A DNA stretch of 64,000 bases from contig NZ_CP033325.1 of NCBI RefSeq assembly GCF_003710105.1, forward strand, positions 1,116,001 through 1,180,000. The letters are read 5' to 3'. The position numbers and the translations under genes were made by a program. This document shows, piece after piece, positions 16,311 through 26,339 of this stretch (the first letter of the stretch is position 1; every line of letters begins with the position of its first letter). Under the pieces are notes generated by a model. That model was given only the letters and a program-made list of their open reading frames with translations. It did not search any database and was not told the DNA's origin. This stretch comes from Georgenia faecalis. GTDB taxonomy: Bacteria; Actinomycetota; Actinomycetes; Actinomycetales; Actinomycetaceae.

Positions 16311-18005
16311 GTGCGTTCTCGGACGGCCCCGTCCCTCGCTCTCGCGGCAGCGGTCGCCCTCGCGATCGCGGGCTGCAGCCCGAGCATCGGCGGGGGCGAG
16401 GCGGACGAGGAACCGACCCCCGTGCAGGGTGAGGTCAGCGCCCCGGCCGAGCCGACGGCGGTCATCGCCGCGACGGCCGGTCCGGCCCTCGCCGTCGGGG
16501 CCAGCCAGGCCCTGTTCGCGTCCGCGCCCCTGGCGGTGGTGGCCGACGGTGACGACCCGGCGGCGCAGCTGCGCGGCGCCTCGGCTGCGGTGGCGCTCGG
16601 CGTGCCGCTCCTCCTCGACGGGGACGACGCCGCCCTGACCGCCGAGCTCGAGCGGCTCGGCACCGAGGACGTGCTCGCGGTCGGGGCCGTCGAGCTCCCC
16701 GGCGGTGACGGCGAATCGGCCGCCGAGGACGGCACGGCCGACGGCGCGCCCGCCGTCGTGCCCGCCCCCGCCGACGACGAGGCGCTCGCCGAGCTGCTCG
16801 GCGGGTCGGCCGGCGAGCCGGTCGCCGTGGAGGAGGGCTCGGAGGCGGCCGCCGTCGGTGCCCTGGAGCGGGGCGAGTTCCGCGCCCTCGTGCCCGTCGG
16901 CGCGGCGGCCCAGCCGGAGCCCACCAGCACCGACGACGACGACGACGCCGAGCTGCCGCCGAGCACGCCGGCCGAGCCCGTCACCGACGTCGTCGTCATG
17001 TCGACCGGGGCGGCCGCCGACGTCGCCGCGGTCGCCACCGCCCGAGCGGCCGGCGCGGACGTCCTCGTCGTCCCCGGCGGTGACCCCCGGGCGAGCAGCG
17101 AGAGCGTCCAGGCCCTGGCGGAGCGCGCCCCGGCGCACGTCCTCGCCCTGGGTGACGCCTTCGGTGACGCCGACACCCTCGGGTGGCGCGCGGCGACGGC
17201 GGCCACCGGCGTCGAGCTGCCCGGCGGCGGTCAGCTCGTCTTCCCCGGGAAGCGGTACGTCGCGCTCTACGGCACGCCTAGCACGACCGCGCTCGGCGTC
17301 CTGGGTGAGCAGGACGTGCCGGCCACGATCGAGCGGGCCGCCGAGCACGCGGCGCCGTACCAGGCGCTGACGGAGGACACCGTGGTGCCCGCGCTGGAGA
17401 TCATCGCCACCGTCGCCTCGGCGGGTGCGGGCGGTGACGGCAACTACTCCAACGAGCTGGCCGTGGAGAGCCTGCGTCCGCTCGTCGACGCCGCCGGCGA
17501 GGCCGGCCAGTACGTCGTCCTCGACCTCCAGCCCGGTCGCGCGAGCTTCCTCGAGCAGGCGCAGCTGTACTCCGAGCTTCTCGCGCTGCCGCACGTCGGC
17601 CTGGCGCTCGACCCGGAGTGGAACCTCGGACCCGACGAGACGCACATGGTGCAGATCGGCTCGGTGACCTCCGCGGAGATCAACGAGGTGGTCGACTGGC
17701 TCGCCGACTTCACCCGCGAGAATGCCCTGCCCCAGAAGCTGCTCGTCCTCCACCAGTTCCAGGTGCGGATGATCCAGCACATCGGCGAGGTCGACCTCTC
17801 CCGCACGGAGCTCGCCGTCCTCATCCACGCCGACGGCCAGGGCGGCCAGGGCGCGAAGCAGGACACGTGGGCGACCCTGCGGGCCAGCGCGCCGGGCGTC
17901 GAGTGGTGGGGCTGGAAGAACTTCTACGACGAGGACCTGCCCATGCTCAGCCCCGAGGAGACGATGCGGGTCCAGCCGATGCCGCACTTCGTCAGCTACC
18001 AGTAG
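16311..18005 (+). CDS. Lipoprotein of unknown function with CWB2-like N-terminal half
   Basis: A 564-residue exported lipoprotein: signal peptide ending in the lipobox AIAGC (Cys22), then an acidic linker. Residues ~45-310 contain repeats of the type LAVVADGDDPAAQLRGAS...GVPLLL...ELERLGTEDVLAVGAV and VVMSTG...GADVLVVPGGDPR...ALGDAF, which resemble the cell-wall-binding repeat 2 layout (a weak resemblance). Residues ~330-560 look like a separate alpha/beta domain with YVVLDLQPGRASFLEQ, VGLALDPEWNLGPDETH, LLVLHQF and a WWGWKNFYDEDLP end, reminiscent of a TIM-barrel enzyme. GTG start with GAAGGAG at 7 nt. I do not recognise a function. Confidence 0.8.
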   Translation: MRSRTAPSLALAAAVALAIAGCSPSIGGGEADEEPTPVQGEVSAPAEPTAVIAATAGPALAVGASQALFASAPLAVVADGDDPAAQLRGASAAVALGVPLLLDGDDAALTAELERLGTEDVLAVGAVELPGGDGESAAEDGTADGAPAVVPAPADDEALAELLGGSAGEPVAVEEGSEAAAVGALERGEFRALVPVGAAAQPEPTSTDDDDDAELPPSTPAEPVTDVVVMSTGAAADVAAVATARAAGADVLVVPGGDPRASSESVQALAERAPAHVLALGDAFGDADTLGWRAATAATGVELPGGGQLVFPGKRYVALYGTPSTTALGVLGEQDVPATIERAAEHAAPYQALTEDTVVPALEIIATVASAGAGGDGNYSNELAVESLRPLVDAAGEAGQYVVLDLQPGRASFLEQAQLYSELLALPHVGLALDPEWNLGPDETHMVQIGSVTSAEINEVVDWLADFTRENALPQKLLVLHQFQVRMIQHIGEVDLSRTELAVLIHADGQGGQGAKQDTWATLRASAPGVEWWGWKNFYDEDLPMLSPEETMRVQPMPHFVSYQ

Positions 18006-18016
18006 CGGCGCGGCTC

Positions 18017-18044
18017 GGGGCCCCGCCCGCACGGGCGGCGCCCC
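18017..18044. terminator. GC-rich hairpin between convergent genes
   Basis: GGGGCCCCGCCCG (18017-18029) and CGGGCGGCGCCCC (18032-18044) pair over 12 of 13 positions around a 2-nt gap. It lies just past the lipoprotein stop and before the 3' end of the GST-like gene. Confidence 0.6.
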
Positions 18045-18100
18045 GGTGCGGCGCGCATGACGGCGCAGCGGCCCGCTTCGGGGGGCGGGTGCCTCCCCGC

Positions 18101-19177
<1,077 letters not shown>

Positions 19178-19183
19178 CTGTCC

Positions 19184-19189
19184 ACGGTA
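19184..19189 (-). promoter_or_regulatory. -10 element for leaderless GST-like gene
   Basis: TACCGT on the minus strand, 6 nt before the GTG start, and no ribosome-binding site. Confidence 0.5.
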
Positions 19190-19326
19190 GACCTCACGCC
19201 ACGGGCGGCCCTCTCCGGCGACGCCCGCCCGACGCCGGACCCTCCCGGGTTCCGCGCCGGAGCCGCACCGGGATGCCCTAGGTTCGCGTGAGGTGGTCCG
19301 CCGGGACGACCGGGGAGGGATCCGCC

Positions 19327-19962
19327 GTGGGCTCGTACCAGTTCTTCGTCACCCCGGAGCACGACGGCAGGGGCGCGCCGACGGGCAGTCGCCAGGGGCT
19401 CTGGCGGCACGACCTCACGACCGGCCGGACGGCGTGCCTCACGGTCGGCGGCTGGGCCGAGCGCGCCCCGGAGGGGGACCGCGAGCCGGTGACCGCCGAC
19501 GAGGCGGCGCGGCTCATCGACGTGCTGCAGGCCCGGTGGGCCCGGCCGACCCGCGGCGCGTTCCGCGTTCCGCCGACCCGGCTCGACGCGCCCCCGATCG
19601 AGGCCGCTCCTCGGGCGTCGTCCTGGGCGCCGGAGGAGGACCCGACGGGCACGTACCGGTACTTCGTGCGGCAGCAGCGGGACGGCGACGGGGCCCCCGT
19701 CGGCTACACCCAGGAGCTCTTCCGGCGGGAGGCGAGGACCGGTGCCCTCCACTGGCTCGGCGCCTCCGGGTGGAGCCCGGCCCAGCCCAGCGGCGACCTC
19801 GAGCCCCTCACCTACGGCGAGGCGCTGGACATGCTCGAGGACGTGCGCAGCATGCGGACGGTCGCCCCGCTGCCCTCCACCGCCCTCGACGCGCCGGTGC
19901 GTGCCCCCGAAGGGGCCGGCCGCGGGGCCCGGGGCCGCCGCCGGTGGTGGCACCGCAGGTGA
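19327..19962 (+). CDS. Unknown protein with a tandem ~66-residue duplication
   Basis: A 211-residue soluble protein made of two related units: about residues 4-70 (YQFFVTPEHDGRGAPTGSRQ...GLWRHDLTTGRT...EPVTADEAARLID) and about 113-178 (YRYFVRQQRDGDGAPVGYTQ...ELFRREARTG...EPLTYGEALDMLE). A proline-rich linker joins them and the C-terminus is very basic (GRGARGRRRWWHRR). No known family is recognised; each unit looks like a small alpha/beta domain with shared Y-F-V, GAP and EP-T-EA signatures. The GTG at 19327 with GGGAGG about 8 nt upstream is a better start than the in-frame ATG at 19288. Converges with the amidohydrolase gene. Confidence 0.72.
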   Translation: MGSYQFFVTPEHDGRGAPTGSRQGLWRHDLTTGRTACLTVGGWAERAPEGDREPVTADEAARLIDVLQARWARPTRGAFRVPPTRLDAPPIEAAPRASSWAPEEDPTGTYRYFVRQQRDGDGAPVGYTQELFRREARTGALHWLGASGWSPAQPSGDLEPLTYGEALDMLEDVRSMRTVAPLPSTALDAPVRAPEGAGRGARGRRRWWHRR

Positions 19963-20002
19963 GCGCGCTCCGGCGGCCGGGCAGCACCGCCTGATCGCAC
20001 CG

Positions 20003-20034
20003 GTACCCTCGGCCGGCCCTCCGGCCGGGGGTGC
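20003..20034. terminator. Strong hairpin between convergent genes
   Basis: A 14-bp stem (20003-20016 with 20021-20034, two G-T pairs) around the loop CCCT, built on CGGCCGG/CCGGCCG. It lies between the duplicated-domain gene and the amidohydrolase gene, 3 nt before the stop of the latter. Confidence 0.6.
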
Positions 20035-20037
20035 GGC

Positions 20038-21273
20038 TCAGGCCCGGCCGGGCCGCGGCCGGACGCCGTCGGCGACGGAGTACACCTCGGTCCCCGAGAT
20101 GAACACCTGCTCGGCCCGGGAGAAGACGTCGAGCGGGTCGCCCGACCACACGACGACGTCGCCGTCGAGCCCCTCCCGCAGGGCGCCGACGCGCTCGCCC
20201 AGGCCGAGGAACGACGCCGGGTTGACCGTGAGGGCCTGAAGGGCGACGTCACGGTCGAGCCCGTCCTTGACGGCGAGCGACGCCTGGTGGACGAGGAAGT
20301 TGATCGGTACGACCGGGTGGTCGGTGGTGATCGCCACCCGCACCCCGGCCTCGGCGAGGCGCACGAGGTTGACGATCGCGCGGTCGCGGAGCTCGACCTT
20401 GGACCGGGTGGTGAACATCGGCCCGAAGATCACCGGGATGTCCTTCTCGGCGAGCAGGTCGGCGAGCTTGGCGCCCTCGGTGCCGTGGTTGATGACCAGG
20501 CGGTAGCCGAACTCCTCGGCCAGGCGGATCGCGGTGGCGATGTCGTCGTGGCGGTGGGTGTGCTGGTCCCAGACGAGCTCGCCGTCGAGCACCCGGGCGA
20601 GGGTCTCCAGGCCGAGGTCCCGCTCGAAGGGCTTGCCCTCGCTCAGGGCCTGGGTGCGCCGCGCGGCGTAGTTCTGCGCGGCCACGAACGCGGCGCGGAT
20701 GACGTGGGCGACGCCGAGCCGGGTGGAGGGCGCCTGCTTCTTGTCCCCGTACACCCGCTTGGGGTTCTCACCCAGGGCGGACTTCACGGACACCGCCTCG
20801 GCGATCACCTGCTCGTCGACGGTGCGCCCGCCCCAGGTCTTGATGGCGACCGTCTGACCGCCGATGGGGTTCCCCGAGCCCGGCTTGACGACGGCGGAGG
20901 TCACGCCCCCCTCGAGGGCGTCGCGGAAGCCGACGTCGTCGATGTTGATGCCGTCGATCGCCCGCAGCGCCGCCCCGTTGGGGTCGGTCATCTCGTTGGT
21001 GTCGTTGCCGGCCCAGCCCTCGCCCTCCTCGTGGACGCCCATGTGGGCGTGCGCCTCGACGAAGCCCGGGAGGACCCACTTCCCGGCGGCGTCCACCCGG
21101 CGGGCGTCGTCGGGGATCTCCACGTCGGCCCCGACCGCGGCGATGACGCCGTCGACGACGAGGACGGTGCCGCCGTCGATCGGCTCACCGGCGACCGGGA
21201 CGACGTAGCCCCCGGTGATCGCGACGGTGCCGCCGGGACGGCGCTGGACGGTGCTGGGCGTGGCAGTGGTCAT
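20038..21273 (-). CDS. Metal-dependent amidohydrolase (imidazolonepropionase-like)
   Basis: A 411-residue amidohydrolase-superfamily enzyme. The metal-binding HxH is in FVEAHAHMG, followed by VWDQHTHRHDD, LVINHGTEG (His ligand) and VAITTDHPV (catalytic Asp). An N-terminal beta-sandwich (GGYVVPVAGEPIDGG...VLVVDG) and its C-terminal completion (GDVVVWSGDPLD) frame the barrel. The substrate is unknown; relatives act on cyclic amides or peptides. It starts at the ATG 21273; the upstream CCCAGT-CGTACC-ACTGGG inverted repeat (21276-21293) is a possible operator over the start. Confidence 0.9.
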   Translation of the reverse strand: MTTATPSTVQRRPGGTVAITGGYVVPVAGEPIDGGTVLVVDGVIAAVGADVEIPDDARRVDAAGKWVLPGFVEAHAHMGVHEEGEGWAGNDTNEMTDPNGAALRAIDGINIDDVGFRDALEGGVTSAVVKPGSGNPIGGQTVAIKTWGGRTVDEQVIAEAVSVKSALGENPKRVYGDKKQAPSTRLGVAHVIRAAFVAAQNYAARRTQALSEGKPFERDLGLETLARVLDGELVWDQHTHRHDDIATAIRLAEEFGYRLVINHGTEGAKLADLLAEKDIPVIFGPMFTTRSKVELRDRAIVNLVRLAEAGVRVAITTDHPVVPINFLVHQASLAVKDGLDRDVALQALTVNPASFLGLGERVGALREGLDGDVVVWSGDPLDVFSRAEQVFISGTEVYSVADGVRPRPGRA

Positions 21274-21377
21274 GTCCCAGTCGTACCACTGGGTGTGCCT
21301 GGCGCGCCGCTCGAGGCTAGTGCTGGCACGCTGAGCACGTCGGCGCATGGGCGTCGAGAACGTGGGAGGGGACCGGA

Positions 21378-21779
21378 ATGACCGAGCAGGAGCCCGCGGG
21401 CCGCACGGCACGCTTCGGGCGCTCGCGCCGCAGCGAGGGCACGACGACGGCGACGACACCGGGCAAGCGCGGTGAGCAGGGCGCGCAGAGCCGGGTCTCC
21501 TGGGTCGGGTTGGCCGTCGCCGCGGTGCTGGCGGCCTGGCAGATCATCTACTCGATCACGCTGCAGACGACGGCCGAGGCGAACCGGGACGTCTACACCT
21601 CCGTCTCGCTCTTCGTGAGCCTCATCCTCGCCGTCGGCGCCGCCGTCCTCGGCACGGTGGCGCTGAGCCAGCGCCACCTCCCGCGCTGGCCCGCCGTCGC
21701 CGCGGTGGCGATCGGCGTGTACGTCTTCCTCGTCTGTGTCGCCTCGTGGATCGGCGGCCTCATGGCGTCGCCGGTCTGA
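21378..21779 (+). CDS. Small membrane protein, unknown function
   Basis: A 133-residue protein: ~38 polar residues rich in Arg, Thr and Gly, then three predicted membrane segments (VSWVGLAVAAVLAAWQIIYS, VSLFVSLILAVGAAVLGTVAL and WPAVAAVAIGVYVFLVCVA). No family recognised. The ATG follows GGGAGGGG. It is divergent from the amidohydrolase gene and its end runs into a 45-bp-period repeat. Confidence 0.72.
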   Translation: MTEQEPAGRTARFGRSRRSEGTTTATTPGKRGEQGAQSRVSWVGLAVAAVLAAWQIIYSITLQTTAEANRDVYTSVSLFVSLILAVGAAVLGTVALSQRHLPRWPAVAAVAIGVYVFLVCVASWIGGLMASPV

Positions 21780-21844
21780 CCGACCGGTCCGGGGCGGCAC
21801 GGTCTGACCGTGTCGCCGGCCTGACCGACCGGTCCGGGGCGGCC
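21768..21844. repeat. Two 32-bp direct repeats across the intergenic gap
   Basis: Copies at 21768-21799 and 21813-21844 differ at one position (GTCGCCGG[T/C]CTGACCGACC...), spaced 45 bp. The first copy overlaps the stop codon of the membrane-protein gene; the second ends 2 nt before the 3' end of the GCS2-type gene. Each copy contains the palindrome GACCGGTC. The repeat fills the gap between convergent genes. Confidence 0.7.
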
Positions 21845-21846
21845 CG

Positions 21847-23322
21847 CTACGGGATCGGCCAGGTGTGGACCGGCTCGTTGGCCTGCATCCCCTGGGTGTA
21901 CTCGGCGAGCATGGTGCGCAGTGCCTCGGGGCGCCGCATGCCGCGACCCTCGAGCGCGCGCACGGTGGCCGCCTGCCACGACGCCCCGTTGCGCCCGAGC
22001 CGGGCCCGCGCCTCGAGGATGTCGAGGTAGCGGTCCGCGATCGGCGCGGGGATGCCCAGGCGCTCCAGCCCCCGCGCGGCCATCGGCAGCAGGCGGCGGA
22101 GGATGAGCTCGTCCGCCGGCACCTCGCCGACCTTGGGCCAGTACAGGCGCGCGTCGATGCCGTCCCGGGCGCCGGCCTCGAAGTTCTCCCGCGCGGCGTC
22201 GAACGACATGCGGGTCCAGATCGGCCGCTCGTCCTGGGCCAGCTCGGAGACGACACCGAAGAAGAAGGCCGCGTTCGCCATGGTGTCGACCACGGTCGGC
22301 CCGGCGGGCAGGACCCGGTTCTCCACGCGCAGGTGCGGGGAGCCGTCCTGGACGTCGTAGATCGGCCGGTTCCAGCGGTAGATGGTGCCGTTGTGCAGGC
22401 GCAGCTCGGCCAGGCTCGGGGTCCCGCCGGCGGCGAACACCTCGGCCGGGTCCTCGTCACTGGTCTGCGGCAGGAGCGTGGGGAAGTAGCGGACGTTCTC
22501 CTCGAAGAGGTCGAAGATCGACGTCACCCAGCGGTCACCGAAGTGGACGAGCGGGCGCACCCCCTGGTTGCGGAGTTCCGGCGGGCGGATGTCGGTGGAC
22601 TGGAGGAAGACCTCGGTGCGGGTCTCCGCGAGGAGCTGGTGCCCGAAGAGGAAGGGCGAGTTGGCGCCGAGCGCCAGCTGGGGGCCGGCGATGGCCTCGG
22701 CGGCGTTCCAGTAGTGGGCGAACATGGCGGGGCTCACCTGGAGGTGCAGCTGCGTGGACGTGCACGCCGCCTCGGCGGCGATGGAGTCCATCGTCATCTG
22801 CAGGGGCTCGGGGCCGCCGATGTCGAGGACGATGTCCTCCCGGCGCGAGCCCATGACGGCGTCGTCGAGGGCCCGGTACCGCGCGCTGTCGGTGAGCCAG
22901 GCGCGGCCCTCGGCCGGCGGCCACAACGTGGGCAGGATGCCGATCATGACGATGTCGGCGCCGGCCTCGCGGGCACGGTCCCGGGCGCGGTTGAGGTTCT
23001 CCCGCAGGGACTCCTCGAAGTGGACGAGGGACGCGCCGTCCATCTGCCGCGGCTCGACGTTGAGCTCGATGGTGAACAGGCCCAGCTCGGTCTGGTAGAG
23101 CGGGTCGTCGATGCGCTGGAGGATCTCGGCGTTGCCGAAGTGGGGGCGCAGGTCGGCGTCGACGAGGTTGAGCTCGATCTCCAGCCCGGTGCGCCACTCG
23201 TGCTCGTCGAAGGAGCCGGCCTCGAGCATCGCCTCGAGCGTGTCGAGGCACCGGCGGACGGCCTGCCGGTAGCGCGTGTGGTCGGCACGGGTGAACTCCC
23301 GCGACCGGATCTCCTCACCCAT
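21847..23322 (-). CDS. Glutamate-cysteine ligase family 2 (GCS2)-type carboxylate-amine ligase
   Basis: A 491-residue protein of the GCS2 superfamily. N-terminal FTRADHTRYRQAVRRCLDTL, the ATP/Mg region TGLEIELNLVD, LGLFTIELNVEPR, the substrate region QVSPAMFAHYWNAAEAIAGP and SLAELRLHNGTIYRWNRP match actinobacterial members annotated as glutamate-cysteine ligase-like. The family joins an amino acid's carboxylate to an amine using ATP; actinobacteria generally lack glutathione, so the true substrate is open. AGGAGGT precedes the ATG at good spacing. Confidence 0.88.
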   Translation of the reverse strand: MGEEIRSREFTRADHTRYRQAVRRCLDTLEAMLEAGSFDEHEWRTGLEIELNLVDADLRPHFGNAEILQRIDDPLYQTELGLFTIELNVEPRQMDGASLVHFEESLRENLNRARDRAREAGADIVMIGILPTLWPPAEGRAWLTDSARYRALDDAVMGSRREDIVLDIGGPEPLQMTMDSIAAEAACTSTQLHLQVSPAMFAHYWNAAEAIAGPQLALGANSPFLFGHQLLAETRTEVFLQSTDIRPPELRNQGVRPLVHFGDRWVTSIFDLFEENVRYFPTLLPQTSDEDPAEVFAAGGTPSLAELRLHNGTIYRWNRPIYDVQDGSPHLRVENRVLPAGPTVVDTMANAAFFFGVVSELAQDERPIWTRMSFDAARENFEAGARDGIDARLYWPKVGEVPADELILRRLLPMAARGLERLGIPAPIADRYLDILEARARLGRNGASWQAATVRALEGRGMRRPEALRTMLAEYTQGMQANEPVHTWPIP

Positions 23323-23437
23323 CGCACCTCCTGCGTCACGGTCCAGCGGCGAATGACTGAGGGAACCACATCTCGCTGCGCCGGTCAGCCGATCACGTGC
23401 CGCGTGGCGACGCGCCCGGGGCGCCACAATAGGTCCG

Positions 23438-25429
23438 ATGAGCCCAGAGCCCGACGCCGCCCCGCCCGGCCCCGACGCGCCCGGTTCCCACGCGGCCGGC
23501 TCGCACGCGCCCGACCCGGTCGGCTCTGACGCGCCCGACGCCGCCGGCACCGGGCGCGAGCGGCAGCCTTTGCTGCCGTGGTGGCACGAGCTGACGCCCA
23601 CGACGCGCAAGGCCGTGCGGGCCGGCGTGGTCCTGCTCGTCACCCTGGTCATCGCCGCGGGCTACGGCGTGCTCACCGCCTCCACCCGGTCCTCGCTGGG
23701 GCCTCACGAGGCGGACTACTCGGTGACGCTCAGCGGTGACGTCGCCATCGACCTCGGCCCGCTCGGGTCGGTGATCCTGGAGTCGCCGGTGCGGCCGCTG
23801 GGGGTCGACGTCGTCGTCCACGAGATCCCCGCCGAGCTCACGGCCGTGGCCGCCAACCCCGTCACCGGGCTCGCCGGCGACCTCGCGGCGTACGTCCAGT
23901 TCTTCTCCGCCCCGGATGCGGCGATCTCGAGTGCCGTCGACGGCCTGGTCGGGGATGCCCTGGGCCGCACAGTGATCGCGTGGTCGGCCCTGCTCCTGCT
24001 CATCGCGGCGGCGCGGTTCGCCTCGCGCGGCCTGTTGCGCACGGAGGTCGCCCAGGCGCTGAGGCGGCCGGGCGTCGCGGCCCTTGTCGTCGTCCTCGTC
24101 GTGGGCCTGGGGATGGCCACCGCCGTCGACCTCGCCGGGGACGAGCGGGCACCCGGTCAGCGGGTGGAGGCGTTCGCGGACACGCCCCTCGAGGAGGTGC
24201 GGATCACCGGCCGCCTCGGCTCGCTCGTCGACACCTACGGCAGCTACGTCGTCGAGGCGTACCGCGAGAACGAGGAGTTCTACGCCCAGGTGCAGGACAA
24301 CCTCGCGGCCGCGTACGAGGACGATCCCGCGCCCCGCGCGCCCGACCCCTCGGCGACACCGCTGGCCGTGGCCACCGGCGACGCCACCCCGTCCGCGACG
24401 GCCGGCCCGGAGACGCCGTCGGAGACGCCAGCGGGCTCGCCGTCTGCGACCGAGGGCGCGTCCGGGACGCCGTCTGCGACCGTGGGCGCGTCCGGGACGC
24501 CGGCGGGGTCGCCGTCGGGGACGCCGACGGAAGGGGCCTCCGAGACCCCGTCCGAGCCGGAGGTCGAGCCCGAGCCCGTGACCTTCGTCGTCGTCTCCGA
24601 CCTGCACTGCAACGTGGGGATGGCGCCGGTCGTCGGCGCGCTCGTCGACCTCGCGGGCGCCGACGCCCTGCTCGACGCCGGCGACACCGTGATGAGCGGG
24701 ACGAGCGTGGAGTCCTACTGCGTCAACGCCTTCGCCCAGGCGTTGCCGGACGGCGTGCAGGCGGTCGTCGCCCCGGGCAACCACGACAGCGTCCAGACCG
24801 CCGAGCAGTTCCGCGACGCCGGGTACACCGTCCTCGACGGGCGAGTCGTCGACGTCGCGGGCGTCCGGATCCTCGGGGACACCGACCCCACCCTCACGGC
24901 CGTCGGTTCGGGCACGCAGCCCGAGCGTGAGGAGACCGTGCCGGAGATGGGGCTGCGCCTGGCGGCGACGGCCTGCGAGGCCGCCGACGACGGCGACACC
25001 ATCGACCTCCTGCTCGTCCACAACCCCCGCGCGGCCATGCCGGCGCTCGAGGAGGGCTGCGCCCCGCTCGCGCTGTCGGGCCACTGGCACCGGCGCGAGG
25101 GGCCCGAGCCGTACGGGCGCGGCGTGCGGTACGTGTCGTCGAGCTCGGCGGGGGCGGTGAGCGGTGGGGCGACCATCGGTCCGCTCAACGGCGAGGCGGC
25201 GCTCACCGTCCTGCGGGTGGACGCGGTGACCGGGCGGGCGATGGACTACCGCCTCGTCACCGTCGCGCCCGACGCCTCGGTCAGCCTCGGGCCGTGGACG
25301 GCTCTCCCGGAGGCCGAGGCCGAGGTCGAGGCCGAGGCCGCCGACGGCGGCAGCGGTGATGGTGGCAGCGGTGACGGCGGCGGTGGTAGCGGTGCCGAGA
25401 GCCCGGCGGCCACGCCGTCCGAAGGCTGA
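23438..25429 (+). CDS. Membrane-tethered metallophosphoesterase
   Basis: A 663-residue protein. A Pro/Ala/Asp-rich cytoplasmic N-terminus leads to a membrane segment at ~60-80, a ~100-residue domain, two more hydrophobic segments (~181-200 and ~210-225), then a Ser/Thr/Pro/Gly-rich linker with direct repeats, and a C-terminal calcineurin-like phosphoesterase from ~residue 380: SDLHCN, LLDAGDTVMSG, APGNHD, LLVHNPRA and SGHWHRREG give the full set of metal ligands. The tail is Gly/Ser/Glu-rich. It probably hydrolyses phosphate esters outside the membrane. A CACAAT hexamer 7 nt before the ATG could be a leaderless -10. Confidence 0.88.
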   Translation: MSPEPDAAPPGPDAPGSHAAGSHAPDPVGSDAPDAAGTGRERQPLLPWWHELTPTTRKAVRAGVVLLVTLVIAAGYGVLTASTRSSLGPHEADYSVTLSGDVAIDLGPLGSVILESPVRPLGVDVVVHEIPAELTAVAANPVTGLAGDLAAYVQFFSAPDAAISSAVDGLVGDALGRTVIAWSALLLLIAAARFASRGLLRTEVAQALRRPGVAALVVVLVVGLGMATAVDLAGDERAPGQRVEAFADTPLEEVRITGRLGSLVDTYGSYVVEAYRENEEFYAQVQDNLAAAYEDDPAPRAPDPSATPLAVATGDATPSATAGPETPSETPAGSPSATEGASGTPSATVGASGTPAGSPSGTPTEGASETPSEPEVEPEPVTFVVVSDLHCNVGMAPVVGALVDLAGADALLDAGDTVMSGTSVESYCVNAFAQALPDGVQAVVAPGNHDSVQTAEQFRDAGYTVLDGRVVDVAGVRILGDTDPTLTAVGSGTQPEREETVPEMGLRLAATACEAADDGDTIDLLLVHNPRAAMPALEEGCAPLALSGHWHRREGPEPYGRGVRYVSSSSAGAVSGGATIGPLNGEAALTVLRVDAVTGRAMDYRLVTVAPDASVSLGPWTALPEAEAEVEAEAADGGSGDGGSGDGGGGSGAESPAATPSEG

Positions 25430-25494
25430 ACCTTCAACCACAACGGTCCCGGGGCGCGCATACTGTGCGGGTTCGGCACGAGAGGGGAGACGAC

Positions 25495-26244
25495 GTGAGC
25501 GTCAAGCACGAGCAGTCCCGCGCCCAGCACGACGGCGGGGCGCCTCGCTCCGGGCCGAGCCGGTCGCAGGGTGAGATCGTCGATCTTGACGACGACCTCG
25601 ACGACGACCTCGACGACGACCTCGCAGATCTCGACCCGGCCCGCCCGAGCGAGCACCAGCTCGCCGGGGGCGCCCCGCGCGGGCTGGCCTGGCTGCTCAC
25701 CATCGGCGGTGCGATCGGGGTATGGGCCTCGGTGATGCTCGTCCTCTCCGAGCGCGCGATCCTCGCCGACCCGAACGCGAGCCTCGCCTGCAACCTCAAC
25801 CCGCTCATCGGCTGTGGGGAGTTCATCACCAGCTGGCAGGCCGCGGCGCTGGGCGTGCCCAACGCCCTCCTGGGCACGATCGCCTTCACCTTCCTCACGG
25901 CGACCGGCGTCGTGCTGCTCGCCGGCGCCCGACTGCCGCGCTGGTACTGGGTCGCGCTCATGGCCGGCACCGTCGCCGCGGCCGGGGCGATCACCTGGTT
26001 CCAGTACCAGAGCATGGCCTCGCTCGGCGGACTGTGCCCCTACTGCATGGTGGTCTGGGCGGTGACCATCCCCGTCGTCGTCAACGTCCTGGCCCGGGGC
26101 GTCCAGGCGGGGCACGTCCCCGCGCCCGAGGGGCTGCGCCGCTTCCTCGTGCAGGAGCGGTGGCTCATCGTCACGGCCTGGTATCTCGTGCTGGTCGCGA
26201 CCATCGTCGTCGTCTTCTGGGACAAGTGGTCGCTCGTCTTCTGA
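25495..26244 (+). CDS. Vitamin K epoxide reductase (VKOR) family protein
   Basis: A 249-residue membrane protein. The acidic N-terminus carries a DNA-level 12-bp repeat encoding LDDD units. About five membrane segments follow. The loop cysteines sit in LACNLNPLIGCGEF and the quinone-side redox pair in LCPYCMVVW, as in bacterial VKORs, which reoxidise periplasmic thiol oxidoreductases using quinone. The GTG at 25495, after GAGGGGAGA, is preferred to the upstream GTG at 25465. No DsbA-like partner is adjacent. Confidence 0.93.
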   Translation: MSVKHEQSRAQHDGGAPRSGPSRSQGEIVDLDDDLDDDLDDDLADLDPARPSEHQLAGGAPRGLAWLLTIGGAIGVWASVMLVLSERAILADPNASLACNLNPLIGCGEFITSWQAAALGVPNALLGTIAFTFLTATGVVLLAGARLPRWYWVALMAGTVAAAGAITWFQYQSMASLGGLCPYCMVVWAVTIPVVVNVLARGVQAGHVPAPEGLRRFLVQERWLIVTAWYLVLVATIVVVFWDKWSLVF

Positions 26245-26339
26245 CGGCCCGTTCTCTCGCCCGCTCGTTCCCACCACACCCGAGCGCGGCGGTACCGGTG
26301 CCGGGCGCTGCCGGACGTGCATGACCGCCCGGCCACGCC

